From: Propionicimonas sp020161015
Lineage (GTDB): Bacteria; Actinomycetota; Actinomycetes; Propionibacteriales; Propionibacteriaceae
Direction of reading: 5' to 3'
Assembly: GCF_964266745.1 (NCBI RefSeq)
Contig: NZ_CAXWGX010000001.1
Span: 643,009 to 707,008, forward strand
DNA: 64,000 bases
Made by a program: the position numbers and the translations under genes. Shown here in pieces: positions 25,084 through 33,941 of this stretch. Under the pieces are notes generated by a model, which was not told the DNA's origin, ran no database searches, and was given only the letters and a program-made list of their open reading frames with translations. How positions within the stretch are numbered: position 1 is the stretch's first letter; each line of letters starts with the position of its first letter.

Positions 25084-26177
25084 GCAGTGTGCCTTTCTTC
25101 AATGGGCGTGGTGGGGCTGCCCGGCGCGTCCGGGCCGTCCCATGACTCGATTGACCCGGCTGGGACAGTGGGAAGGGGACGAGCGAGGAACCTGCGCCAG
25201 TCGAGGCGCCCAGTCAGCGTTGCCACGCCCATGACGGCGATGAGGATCGCGCCTTGGGCGATCTGGTAGGTGAACTGGCTCAGGCCCAGCAGGTTGAAGC
25301 CGCTGGCGACCATCTGGAGGACGAGCGCGGCCAGCGCGACGCCGGGGATGGAGGTCCGGCCACCGTTGGGGTCCGTGCCGCCGAGCACGGCGATCACGAT
25401 CGCGAGCAGGACGTACGACTGCCCGTAGTCGGCGTTTGCGCTGGCTGTTCGCGCAGAGACGACCATGCCGGCGACGGCGGCGATGAGGCCGCAGAGCAGG
25501 TAGGCCTTCACCAGCACGGCCCGGGTCGGTACGCCGGCGAAGCGGGATGCGACCGCGTTGGCGCCGATCATCCGGATCCGGAAGCCGAGTCCCGAGCGGG
25601 CGATCAGCACTGCGACGATGCCGGCCACTACCGCGAACACGAGGAATGGGGTGGGGATGCCGGACACGGTGCCGCTGCCGAGGGCGAGGAAGGCCGGCGG
25701 CATTCCGTAGACCGCTTCGCCGTTGGTCCAGCCGACCGCGATGCCGTTGAAGAGCTGCATCGTGCCGAGCGTGGCGAGGATCGGGCTCACGTTGAGGCGG
25801 GTGATGATCAGGCCGTTCACCAGTCCGCACACGGCGCCAACGAGAAGTCCGACGGCCACGCCGAGGACCAGCGCCCCGACGCCGCCGTTCGTCGCGCCGA
25901 TGACGACGAACACCTTGGCGGTGACGATGGCCGAGAGGTTGGCGACGGAGACGATCGACAAGTCGATGCCGGAGGTGAGCATGGACAGGGCGATGACGAG
26001 TGCGAACAGGCCGACCTCGGCAACCTGGAAGGCCATCGACTGGTAGTTGAGCACCGAGTTGAACATCGGCGTGGAGAGGGACAGGGCCAGCCAGACCGCG
26101 GCGGCGAGGCCGATCAGTCGCCAACTCGACGGCTGGATGGGCATCTTGCGTGCCCAGGCGGGCGGTTGCCGGGTCAT
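25080..26177 (-). CDS. Sugar ABC transporter permease (second permease of locus B)
   Basis: This 365-residue membrane protein has about ten helices with the BPD_transp_2 features MLTSGIDLSIVSVANLSAI and MIGANAVASRFAGVPT. It pairs with the permease encoded just upstream, as in rhamnose and autoinducer-2 importers, which use two different permeases. Both ends overlap neighbouring genes by ATGA. Confidence 0.9.
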   Translation of the reverse strand: MTRQPPAWARKMPIQPSSWRLIGLAAAVWLALSLSTPMFNSVLNYQSMAFQVAEVGLFALVIALSMLTSGIDLSIVSVANLSAIVTAKVFVVIGATNGGVGALVLGVAVGLLVGAVCGLVNGLIITRLNVSPILATLGTMQLFNGIAVGWTNGEAVYGMPPAFLALGSGTVSGIPTPFLVFAVVAGIVAVLIARSGLGFRIRMIGANAVASRFAGVPTRAVLVKAYLLCGLIAAVAGMVVSARTASANADYGQSYVLLAIVIAVLGGTDPNGGRTSIPGVALAALVLQMVASGFNLLGLSQFTYQIAQGAILIAVMGVATLTGRLDWRRFLARPLPTVPAGSIESWDGPDAPGSPTTPIEERHTA

Positions 26178-27199
26178 GCGGGCACCTCCAGAATCGTGGG
26201 ACGGCGATGTCGGACGGCCTGCAGTCCCTGCACGCTGACACCGATGATGAGGAGGAGCCCGACCGCCGCGCGCTGCCAGGAGCCGGGCACGCCGAGGAGG
26301 ATGAGGGAGTTGTTGATCAGGGCGATCAGCAGCACTCCGAGCACCGTTCCGGTCACCGTGCCCTTGCCGCCGAAGATCGACGCGCCGCCGAGGACGACGG
26401 CCGCGATCACGTCGAGTTCGCCGCCGACGAGGGCGAACGGGTCGGCTTCGCGAACCAGAATCACGTGGCACAAGCCGCCGATGGCGGCCAGTCCGCCGGC
26501 GATGGCGTAGACGACGACCTGTGTTCGGGCGACGGGAATTCCGATTCTGCGGGCTGATTCGAGGTCGGAGCCGATGGCATAGACCGAGCGGCCGAGCATT
26601 GTCCGGTTGAGCAGGAGCGCAATCAGGACGGCGAGGATTGCGAGTGGCACGACGAGGATGGTGAGCGGGGTCTGGACCTTGCCGCCGACCACGACCAGGT
26701 AGCTGGTCGAGAGGTCGGCAACCGATCCCGGCAGGTCGGAGATCACCCGGGAGCCGACGAAGGTGATGAGGATGCCGCGGATGATCCCTTGGGTGCCGAG
26801 GGTGGCGATGAGGGTGGGTATCTTGAGTCCGGCGATGGCGCCGGCGTTGATTAGTCCGAGGAGGACGCCGACGAGCGTGGCGATCAGGAACGGCAGCCAC
26901 GCGTTCGCGGACAGCCAGCCGGCGCCCGTTGCCGCGCGCAGCGTGGCGTACGCGGCGAAGATCCCTACGGCCATGAACGAGACGTCGATGCCTCCGGAGA
27001 TGAGGACGAGGAGTACACCGAGTGCGAAAGCGATGGTTGAGGCTGCGCTTGCCAGCAGGTTGATCGCGGTGGCGGCGCTCCAGAAGCTGGGTGCGACGAC
27101 CCCCACGGTGATGACTAGCAGCAGGATCAGTGCCGCCAAGACGCCCTCGTTGTTGGCTCCGCGCAGGCGGGTGAGTGCCTGCCGAGGAGGGGTGGTCAT
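26174..27199 (-). CDS. Sugar ABC transporter permease (first permease of locus B)
   Basis: This 341-residue polytopic protein includes LVLISGGIDVSFMAVGIFA and AIGSDLESARRIGIPVART, the usual signatures of RbsC/LsrC-class permeases. The start at 27199 overlaps the ATPase stop (ATGA). Together with the second permease it would form the heterodimeric channel. Confidence 0.9.
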   Translation of the reverse strand: MTTPPRQALTRLRGANNEGVLAALILLLVITVGVVAPSFWSAATAINLLASAASTIAFALGVLLVLISGGIDVSFMAVGIFAAYATLRAATGAGWLSANAWLPFLIATLVGVLLGLINAGAIAGLKIPTLIATLGTQGIIRGILITFVGSRVISDLPGSVADLSTSYLVVVGGKVQTPLTILVVPLAILAVLIALLLNRTMLGRSVYAIGSDLESARRIGIPVARTQVVVYAIAGGLAAIGGLCHVILVREADPFALVGGELDVIAAVVLGGASIFGGKGTVTGTVLGVLLIALINNSLILLGVPGSWQRAAVGLLLIIGVSVQGLQAVRHRRPTILEVPA

Positions 27200-28713
27200 G
27201 CTGCCAACTCCTTCGTGATCGACTGGACTGTGATGTTCGGTGCGACGAGTTCGCCGGCGAGGCGGCCGTGGCGCACGAACAGGACCCGCTGGCAGATCGC
27301 CACGAGGTCGGTGGGGTCGTCGGAGATGATCACGACGGCCATGCCTTCCTTCGCGCGCTCGCGGAGGATGTCGAGGATGCCTGCCTTGGAGCCGACGTCG
27401 ACGCCGACGGTGGGGCTGTTGAGGATGAGTAGCCGGGGGCCGCGAGCCAGCCATCGGGCGATGACGACCCGCTGCTGGTTGCCACCGGACAAGCTGGACG
27501 CCGGGTCGGCGGCGGAGGGCGTCTTGATCGACAGTGAGCGGATCGACTCGGCGTCGAGTTCGCGCACCTTGCGCCGGTCGAGCAGGCCGGTCCGGCCGGT
27601 GGCTTGGGCGACCGAGCCGACCAGCAGGTTGTCGCTGATCGACTGCTCGAGGAACAGTCCCTGGCTCAGCCGGTCACCGGGCACGTACCCGATGCCGTGC
27701 CGCAAAGCATCGCCGACGCCGTCGATCCTTACGGCCTGGCCGTCCATCGTGATGCGTCCCTTGTCGGCCGGTTGCAGCCCGAACAGCGCCTCTGCGATGT
27801 CGGTCTGGCCGGAGCCGAGCAGCCCCGCGATACCGAGGACCTCACCGGGCTTCACCGAAAGGGACACGTCTTCGAAGACGCCCGCGAGCCCGAGGCCCTC
27901 GACGGTGAGCAGGGGCGGGGTGTCGGAGGACGGGGCGGTCTCGGGCGCCATCTCGGCGAGGTCGCGTCCGGTCATGGCCGCTGAGATGCGGGCGGTGTCG
28001 AAGTCGGCCATGGCGCCTTCTGCGACGACCTGCCCGTTCCGCAGCACCGTGATCCGCTGGCACACGGCCCGGACCTCGTCGAGCTTGTGGCTGACGAAGA
28101 CCACGGACACGCCCTTGCGGGTCATCTCCTCCACGGCGCGGAACAGGAACTGCACCTCGCGGTGGGTGAGGGCGGTCGTGGGCTCGTCCATGAAGACGAC
28201 CCGGGCTGAGCGGGCCATGGAGCGGCAGATGGCGGTGAGTTGCCGGTCGGCGACCGAGAGGTCCTCGACCCGGGCGTCCAGATCGAGGTCGAGATTCAGG
28301 GTGGCGGTGACCTCTTGAGCGACCCTGCGCATCCGGGCGCGGTCGACGGTCTGGTGCCCCTGGGACAGGGCGGCGGGGAGCGCGATGTTCTCCGCGACGG
28401 TCAGGGTCTTGAACAGGGCGAGGTCCTGGAAGATCACGTCGATCCCCTGCCCGACTGCCTCTCGCGGCGTCAGGTGCGGGTGCTCGCGACCGCCGATCCG
28501 GATCACGCCGGACGTGGGGCGTTCCACCCCGCTCATGATCTTGATCAGCGTGCTCTTGCCGGAGCCGTTCTCCCCGGCGAGGCAGTGCACCTCGCCGGGA
28601 AGGAGGTTGAGGCTGACCCCGTCCAGGGCTCGGACGCCCCCGTAGTGTTTGGTGATCGAGTCAACCTGGACGACGGGTACGGGCGCCGTGTCCTGGTGGG
28701 GTCGGCCGTCCAT
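27196..28713 (-). CDS. Sugar ABC transporter, tandem ATP-binding protein
   Basis: This 505-residue protein has two ABC domains. The first is complete: GENGSGKST at 47-55, and VVFMDEPTTALTHRE as Walker B. The second has a P-loop without lysine (GLLGSGQTD) and a Walker B that reads LLILNSPTVGVDVGS near 425, so the catalytic Asp-Glu pair is Asn-Ser. Similar LN-x-PTVGVD sequences are known in this transporter group, so only the first site probably hydrolyses ATP. It overlaps the binding-protein stop (TGATG). Confidence 0.92.
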   Translation of the reverse strand: MDGRPHQDTAPVPVVQVDSITKHYGGVRALDGVSLNLLPGEVHCLAGENGSGKSTLIKIMSGVERPTSGVIRIGGREHPHLTPREAVGQGIDVIFQDLALFKTLTVAENIALPAALSQGHQTVDRARMRRVAQEVTATLNLDLDLDARVEDLSVADRQLTAICRSMARSARVVFMDEPTTALTHREVQFLFRAVEEMTRKGVSVVFVSHKLDEVRAVCQRITVLRNGQVVAEGAMADFDTARISAAMTGRDLAEMAPETAPSSDTPPLLTVEGLGLAGVFEDVSLSVKPGEVLGIAGLLGSGQTDIAEALFGLQPADKGRITMDGQAVRIDGVGDALRHGIGYVPGDRLSQGLFLEQSISDNLLVGSVAQATGRTGLLDRRKVRELDAESIRSLSIKTPSAADPASSLSGGNQQRVVIARWLARGPRLLILNSPTVGVDVGSKAGILDILRERAKEGMAVVIISDDPTDLVAICQRVLFVRHGRLAGELVAPNITVQSITKELAA

Positions 28714-29741
28714 CAGAAGTTGTAGTCCGCGACGTTGTCGTTGGTGACGTCGACCCAGGCGTTGCCGTGCAGGACGTTCTCCTTGCCGTCGGTTGCCTGG
28801 AGGTTCTCGTAGCCGGTAATGCCGAGGTTGGTGCCGACGCCGACCTTCTCGCCGCGGGCGAGCTTGTCCTGCAGGGTCACCAGAACCTGGCCGGTGACCT
28901 TCGGGTCCCAGAAGGTGATGGCGTCCACCGAACCGTCCTTGAGGTACTTGCCGGATGTCGAGGGGATCGAGGTTCCGATCACGCAGGTCTTGTCCTGCAG
29001 GCCGGCCTCGCTGATCGCGCGTCCGATGCCGGCGACGTCGGAGGCTGCGGAGCCGAGGAAGCCCTTGATGTTCGGGTACTTGGCCAGGATCTCCTTGGTC
29101 TTCTCGTAGGTCTGGGTGAGGTCTTCCTTGGTCTCGATGGGATCGGCGACCCGGGTGATACCGGAGTACTTGGCCTTGGCCTGGTCGAGCTCGGCTTGTG
29201 CCCACTTCATGTGGCTCTCGGCGGTGAGCGAGCCGACCATGGTCACGTACTCGCCCTGTCCGCCCATGCATTCGGCGAGTTTGTCCATCAGGTGCTGGCC
29301 GTAGGCAGCGTTGTCGAACGCTTCGATGTCCAGGTCGGTGTTGGTCTGGCTGGGAGCCTCGTGGGTGATGACCTTGATGCCGGCGGCGCGGGCCTGCCCG
29401 AGGACGCCTTCGAGCGCCTGGGGCGATAGGGGTACGACTGCGATCGCCGCGGGCTTCTGGGCGATCAGGTCCTGGATGATCTTGACCTGCTTCTCGGGGC
29501 TGGCGTCATCGGGGCCGACCATTGTCGACGTGGCGCCGATCGCCTTGGCCTGCTGGTCGAGGCCGACCTGCATGCGGTCGAACCATGCGATCCCCTGAAG
29601 CTTCACCACCGTGACGAACTTCTGGTTGCCCTCCGCGCTGCCGCCTGTGGCAGGAGTGGACTGCGTCGCGCACGCGGTCAGGGAAAGGGCGAGTAGTGCT
29701 GAGAGACCCACCGCCACGCGGTGGATGTTGCGATGCGTCAT
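28713..29741 (-). CDS. Substrate-binding lipoprotein of LsrB/RhaS type
   Basis: This 342-residue protein has a signal peptide ending in LTAC (Cys24) and then a type-I periplasmic-binding fold. QGIAWFDRMQVGLDQQA, GPDDASPEKQVKIIQDLI and DAITFWDPKVTGQ are reminiscent of rhamnose and autoinducer-2 binding proteins rather than RbsB. It leads the locus B operon; GGAG precedes the ATG by about 9 bases. The substrate is unknown: a deoxy sugar is the simplest guess. Confidence 0.88.
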   Translation of the reverse strand: MTHRNIHRVAVGLSALLALSLTACATQSTPATGGSAEGNQKFVTVVKLQGIAWFDRMQVGLDQQAKAIGATSTMVGPDDASPEKQVKIIQDLIAQKPAAIAVVPLSPQALEGVLGQARAAGIKVITHEAPSQTNTDLDIEAFDNAAYGQHLMDKLAECMGGQGEYVTMVGSLTAESHMKWAQAELDQAKAKYSGITRVADPIETKEDLTQTYEKTKEILAKYPNIKGFLGSAASDVAGIGRAISEAGLQDKTCVIGTSIPSTSGKYLKDGSVDAITFWDPKVTGQVLVTLQDKLARGEKVGVGTNLGITGYENLQATDGKENVLHGNAWVDVTNDNVADYNF

Positions 29742-29761
29742 TGCCACGCCTCCGTTGGACT

Positions 29762-29802
29762 GTTCTGTATTTCGAACATCTTGACGAGATGTTGCACAGA
29801 AC
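29762..29802. promoter_or_regulatory. Nested palindromes between locus B importer and its regulator
   Basis: Outer arms GTTCTGT (29762-29768) and ACAGAAC (29796-29802) enclose inner arms AACATCT (29775-29781) and AGATGTT (29787-29793), all on one symmetry axis. The site lies 20 bp upstream of the binding-protein ATG and 91 bp before the hybrid regulator start, so it is the best candidate operator for that divergent pair. Confidence 0.65.
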
Positions 29803-29892
29803 GATGCCGTTGTGATGCCATGTCTGTCAAGGGACGCCATGAGCTCCCGGCAAACGGTTGGGATCGGGCATGCTCATGGGAGCAAGGGCGGA

Positions 29893-31017
29893 ATGATCGC
29901 GATGGAGAGCAACATGCAGGAGGAACACCCACAGGGCCGCGTCCCCTCCATCGTGCGAGCGGTCGCGATCCTGGAGGAGGTGGCCAGCTCATCCCATCCC
30001 ACCAACCTGGCCGACCTCACCCGCCAGGTCGGGCTCCCCAAGTCGACCGTGTACGCGGTGTCTCAGGCGCTCGTGGCAGAACGCTTCCTCACCCGCGGCG
30101 CCGACGGCAGCTACCGGCTCGGACCCGCGATCGCCGAACTCTCTGCGGCCCGCCGCCAGCGGGGCGCCACCGTCCACAGCATCGGGATCAGCGTCCCCAA
30201 CTCCACCAACGCGTTCTTCGACGCCGAGATCGCGGCAGCCAGGGCGGAAGCGCTGGCGATCGGCGCCGACTTCGACCATCGCGCCGCGAACCAGGACGTC
30301 GAACAGCAGAACCGGGACATCGTCGAACTAGCCGACAGCGGCGTGGAGCTGCTCATCGTCGATCCGGTCGCCAGCCACGGACTTGAGGACGTCCTCGCCC
30401 GCGCTCGCGCCCGCGGGGTCACCATCGTGTCGGTGAACGGCGCAACCGCCGGGGCGGATGCCACGATCGTCACCGACAACGCACAAGCCGGAGCACTGGT
30501 CGCCCGTCATCTCGCGGACAGGCTGGAAGGGCACGGCCGGGTCGCGATCGTCGGCGGCTCCCCGGTGACGGCGATCACCGACCGGATCGAGGGCTTCCGG
30601 CAGGCTTTGGCGGACAACCCGGCGATGTCGATCGTCACGATCGAACCCGGCGACAACTCGCGCCAGGCCGGCCGCGTTGCAGCGCGGCGCATCCTCGAGA
30701 CCATCCCCGGAGTCACGGGGATCTTCGCCATCAACGACCCCACAGCGCTCGGCGTCATCGACATGCTCGACCACATCGCACATCCACCCATGGTGGTGTC
30801 GGTCGACGGGTCACCCGAAGCGGCGGCGCTCATTGCCTCCGGTGGTCCGCTGACAGCAACAGCGGCGCAGGAGCCGCAGCGCCTGGCGAGCACCGCTGTC
30901 CGCGTGGGGATCGGACTGGCCAACGGAACGACGATGCCAGGGCGGACCCTGACCCTTCCGACCCGGCTGGTCACACACGACGATGTCAGCACCTACGAGC
31001 CGTGGGGGGCCTCGTGA
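29893..31017 (+). CDS. Hybrid transcriptional regulator: IclR-type HTH with periplasmic-binding-protein sensor
   Basis: This 374-residue protein starts with an IclR-type winged helix (VPSIVRAVAILEEVASS, LTRQVGLPKSTVYAV, YRLGPAIAEL, residues about 15-75). It continues not with an IclR effector domain but with an RbsB/LacI-type sugar-binding domain: IGISVPNSTNAFFDAEI, VELLIVDPVAS, VAIVGGSPVTAITDRIEGFRQ, TGIFAINDPTALGV and VVSVDGSPEA. The sensor resembles the binding proteins of sugar importers, so it likely senses the sugar imported by locus B. It is divergent from the importer and overlaps the next gene (GTGA). The start at 29893 is one of several close ATGs. Confidence 0.85.
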   Translation: MIAMESNMQEEHPQGRVPSIVRAVAILEEVASSSHPTNLADLTRQVGLPKSTVYAVSQALVAERFLTRGADGSYRLGPAIAELSAARRQRGATVHSIGISVPNSTNAFFDAEIAAARAEALAIGADFDHRAANQDVEQQNRDIVELADSGVELLIVDPVASHGLEDVLARARARGVTIVSVNGATAGADATIVTDNAQAGALVARHLADRLEGHGRVAIVGGSPVTAITDRIEGFRQALADNPAMSIVTIEPGDNSRQAGRVAARRILETIPGVTGIFAINDPTALGVIDMLDHIAHPPMVVSVDGSPEAAALIASGGPLTATAAQEPQRLASTAVRVGIGLANGTTMPGRTLTLPTRLVTHDDVSTYEPWGAS

Positions 31018-31760
31018 GCGCCACCCCCGTGCGTCGCCGGCCGCAGGTTCCCGGCGTTGCCCGGGCGGCAACCATCCTTGCCGAGATCGCCCGCAACGAC
31101 GGGCAAGCCATCAGCAGCCTCGCCGCCAACGTGGGCCTCGCGAAGTCCACCACCTCCGACGTCACCGGAACGCTCGTCGAGCAACAGCTCCTGACCCGGG
31201 ACGCCGCCGGCCAGTTCCACCTCGGCAGCCGACTCGACCGACTCGCATCCAGCTGGGTCGGCCAGACCGCCGTGCTGAGACGGTTCATCAGGGCGTGTGA
31301 GCGCCAGCCGGGGCTCAGGGGGCACACCGTACTGCTGCTGGTTCCGCAAGGCTCGACGCTGCTGTGCCTAGACGTTCGACTCGGAACCCGGCCATTGCCT
31401 CAGACACCGCGGCCCGGCATGCGGTTCGAGTTGGCCGAATCCGCTCCCGGACGCGCTCTGCTCGCCGCGATCGACCCGCATGCCCTCAGCCGACTCCTCG
31501 AACGCGCCGCCGCGTTCGAAGGGCTCACCCCGGACTTCCTCGCCGGGGCTGCCGCCGCCGCGGATGCGTTGAGATCCGGACCGGGTGAAGCCGCAATGGC
31601 CACGGAGCCCCGCTCGGTGGCCGCCGCCAAGGAGCTCCACGCATCCACCTGGGTCCTGACCAGTGCTCACGTTCCACCAGCCACGCCAACCGACGAACTC
31701 CTCGTCATTGAGGATGGACTCCGGGCACTCCTGTCTGATCTCTCGGGCGAAAGCTCATGA
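31014..31760 (+). CDS. IclR-family transcriptional regulator
   Basis: This 248-residue protein has the normal IclR plan: a winged helix (ARAATILAEIARN, LAANVGLAKSTTSDVTGTL) and then an effector domain (GHTVLLLVPQGSTLLCLDV, PRPGMRFELAESAPGRALLA). GTG at 31014 overlaps the stop of the hybrid regulator, so the two regulators are translated together. A pair of regulators sharing one type of DNA-binding domain but with different sensors could form heterodimers or read two signals; that is inference. Confidence 0.85.
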   Translation: MSATPVRRRPQVPGVARAATILAEIARNDGQAISSLAANVGLAKSTTSDVTGTLVEQQLLTRDAAGQFHLGSRLDRLASSWVGQTAVLRRFIRACERQPGLRGHTVLLLVPQGSTLLCLDVRLGTRPLPQTPRPGMRFELAESAPGRALLAAIDPHALSRLLERAAAFEGLTPDFLAGAAAAADALRSGPGEAAMATEPRSVAAAKELHASTWVLTSAHVPPATPTDELLVIEDGLRALLSDLSGESS

Positions 31761-31875
31761 CCGGCCCGGCGGAGACATCCGAACAAACCCCCGGTCCCGC
31801 CAGCAACTCGGTGATGCCACGCCGCGAGCCGTCGAGCCGCATCCGCACCGAGTCCCCGAAACGCAACCCAAGTCC

Positions 31876-32552
31876 GTGCAAACCCCCGTCACCGTCGTCG
31901 GGGAAGCCCTCATCGACATCGTCCACCCGCCAGCCGGCCCGGCCGAGGAACACGTCGGCGGCAGCCCCGCGAACGTCGCGGTCGGCTTGGCCCGCCTCGG
32001 ACATTCCGTTCGGCTCGCTACCCACATCGCCACCGACGAACACGGCCGGCGGATCACAGCCCTCATGGCCGCCGAGGACGTCGCGCTCACCTCGGGAAGC
32101 ACCACAGCGACGCGGACGTCCACCGCAGCGGCCCTTCTGGACGCCGCCGGCGTCGCCGCCTACGAGTTCGACCTGGACTGGAACACTCGATCCGGCCACG
32201 GTACGAGTCCCGCAAGGCGGACCTGTACACCGGATCCATCGGTGCGACGCTCGCACCCGGCGGCGAAGCGGTGTGGGAGGTGCTGCGCGCCGCGCGCGGC
32301 CACTCCACAGTGCCCTACGACCCCAATTGCCGTCCGACACTCACCGAGTCAATGTGCCGCTGGGCCGAGTTGGGTCCAGCCATCTGCGTCGCAACCCAAG
32401 GCGTCGACGACGTGCTGCTCCTCGCCGACGGACAGCTTTCCGGAGTCGCCACGCTCCCTACCCGCGTGGTCGACACGGTCGGGGCCGGTGACTCGTTCAT
32501 GGCCGGACTGATCTCGAGCCTGCTCGAGCACACCTGCTTGGCGTACAGCTAG
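31876..32552 (+). pseudogene. Broken PfkB-family sugar kinase (fructokinase-like)
   Basis: The start VTVVGEALIDIVHPPAGPA and EEHVGGSPANVAVGLARLG are typical of PfkB kinases. The frame shifts after LDWNT (near 32190) and again near 32217, after which DLYTGSIGATLAPGGEAVW continues. A deletion follows DPNCRPTL, so about 70 residues of the central part are missing, but the end VVDTVGAGDSFMAGLI with the catalytic Asp is still readable. The gene cannot make a working kinase. It lies downstream of the two locus B regulators. Confidence 0.85.
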
Positions 32553-32860
32553 AAGAGCGCGCGCAGCTACGATGCTCGTCAGCCGCGACAATCCGAGGAG
32601 CCATCCAGCGCGCCCTTGCGTGCGCTGCGATCACCGTTTCGCGGACGGGAGCCAATCCGCCGCGTTGCGCCGAAATCGTCCCGAGATAGCTGTGCGCCAC
32701 ACCGAACCGGCGGGGACTGGACGTGTCGACCGACAACTGGACCGGACCGAAGCGAGAGGCGAGCGGCTGCCCATCTCGCGATGGTTGAGCCGCCGGCAAT
32801 GTCGACCCGATTGGCGCCGGCTACCCGCCCCCTTCGACACTCGGCCGGCTGCCCCCGGCC
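32553..32860. other. Intergenic DNA without recognisable content
   Basis: Between the broken PfkB gene and the end of the epimerase gene, several frames are open but none resembles a known family or has a ribosome site. No palindrome or repeat stands out. Confidence 0.5.
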
Positions 32861-33856
32861 CTATGAGGGTGCGGTCGCAGATCGGACCACCGACCGCTGT
32901 GCCGCGATGATACGGTCCTCCCAGTCACCACGCGGGACGGGCTCGACCAGCCCGTGCTCCAGCAGGAATGTGAACGCGTCGGCCAGCCCTTCGGCCAGAC
33001 TGATCCGGGGCCGGAACTCTGGTACGTCCTGCTGCAGTTTCTGTGCGCTGTAGAAGAGGTTGTGGGCGAAAATGCCCTTCGCCATCTCGAACCGCGCGGG
33101 GTCCAGTTCGACGAGCACATCAGTTGGCACCCCGACCTGGTCGACATGCCTTCCCAGCACCTTCATCGCCGTCCGATGCACGGTGTTCCAGTCGGTGTGT
33201 TCAGGGTTGACCAGCAGGTAGGTCTCGCCAATGCAATGGCTTCGCTCAAGTACTCCGACGAAGGCGATCGCCGCGTCGTCCACGTGCAGCAGGTGATGGA
33301 TCGCGTTGCCGTCCCCGACCTTGATGATCGGGCGGCCCTGGATGATCCGGCTGATCCAGCGAGTGTCCACGCCGATCTGCCGGACGACTCGCTGTCGCCC
33401 GTAAGTCGTAGACGGCTTGATGATCGTGACGGGGAAGTTCTCGGATGTGTGTGCGACGAGGTAGAGCTGGTCGATCTCCGCCTTGCGGATGCCGTATGGC
33501 ATCGTGGCCCGCAGTGGATGGTGCTCCGTGACGGGGAGTTCGTCGAACTCCTCACCGATGGTCACCACCGTGGAGGTGTGAACGACATGCCCCACACCGC
33601 GGAACGCCTCCAGGCTCACTCGCCCCTGGTCCGGCGTGTAGCACACGAAGTCGATGACCGCATCGAAGCGCTGCTTGCGAACTGCGGGCACGAACCACGC
33701 CTCGTCGTCACGATCGCCCACGAGAGGACGGGCGCCATCGGGGAGCCCCGGTCGCAACCCGCGGGTGATGCAGCTGACATCGTGGCCCCGCTCGAGAAGG
33801 AGATGAACCACGCTCGTCGAGATGTTGCCCGTGCCGCCGACGACTCCAACCTTCAT
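32861..33856 (-). CDS. NAD-dependent epimerase/dehydratase family protein
   Basis: This 331-residue short-chain dehydrogenase-type protein has the dinucleotide motif MKVGVVGGTGNIS at its start, DAVIDFVCYTPDQ, and the catalytic YxxxK as YGIRK near residue 123. It most resembles the atypical sugar-nucleotide epimerase/reductase group. It is encoded 85 bp after the aldose epimerase gene, in the same direction, behind the 35.0 kb operator; together they suggest modification of a free or activated sugar. The substrate is not evident. Confidence 0.82.
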   Translation of the reverse strand: MKVGVVGGTGNISTSVVHLLLERGHDVSCITRGLRPGLPDGARPLVGDRDDEAWFVPAVRKQRFDAVIDFVCYTPDQGRVSLEAFRGVGHVVHTSTVVTIGEEFDELPVTEHHPLRATMPYGIRKAEIDQLYLVAHTSENFPVTIIKPSTTYGRQRVVRQIGVDTRWISRIIQGRPIIKVGDGNAIHHLLHVDDAAIAFVGVLERSHCIGETYLLVNPEHTDWNTVHRTAMKVLGRHVDQVGVPTDVLVELDPARFEMAKGIFAHNLFYSAQKLQQDVPEFRPRISLAEGLADAFTFLLEHGLVEPVPRGDWEDRIIAAQRSVVRSATAPS

Positions 33857-33941
33857 CCTTCACTCCCTAGCGAGGCGGATGCGGCGGAGTCCGATCGCCG
33901 CCGTCTCGGCGCCGTGGTCGCTGAGTTGGCGCAGTTGGGCA

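Noticed and set aside
29871..29884. TGCTCATGGGAGCA as a seventh SorC operator
   Set aside because: One arm base is wrong and the site lies in locus B, beside a different regulator and far from the other six; likely chance.
32572..32910. Open frames between the broken PfkB gene and the epimerase gene
   Set aside because: No homology or start signals; treated as non-coding.
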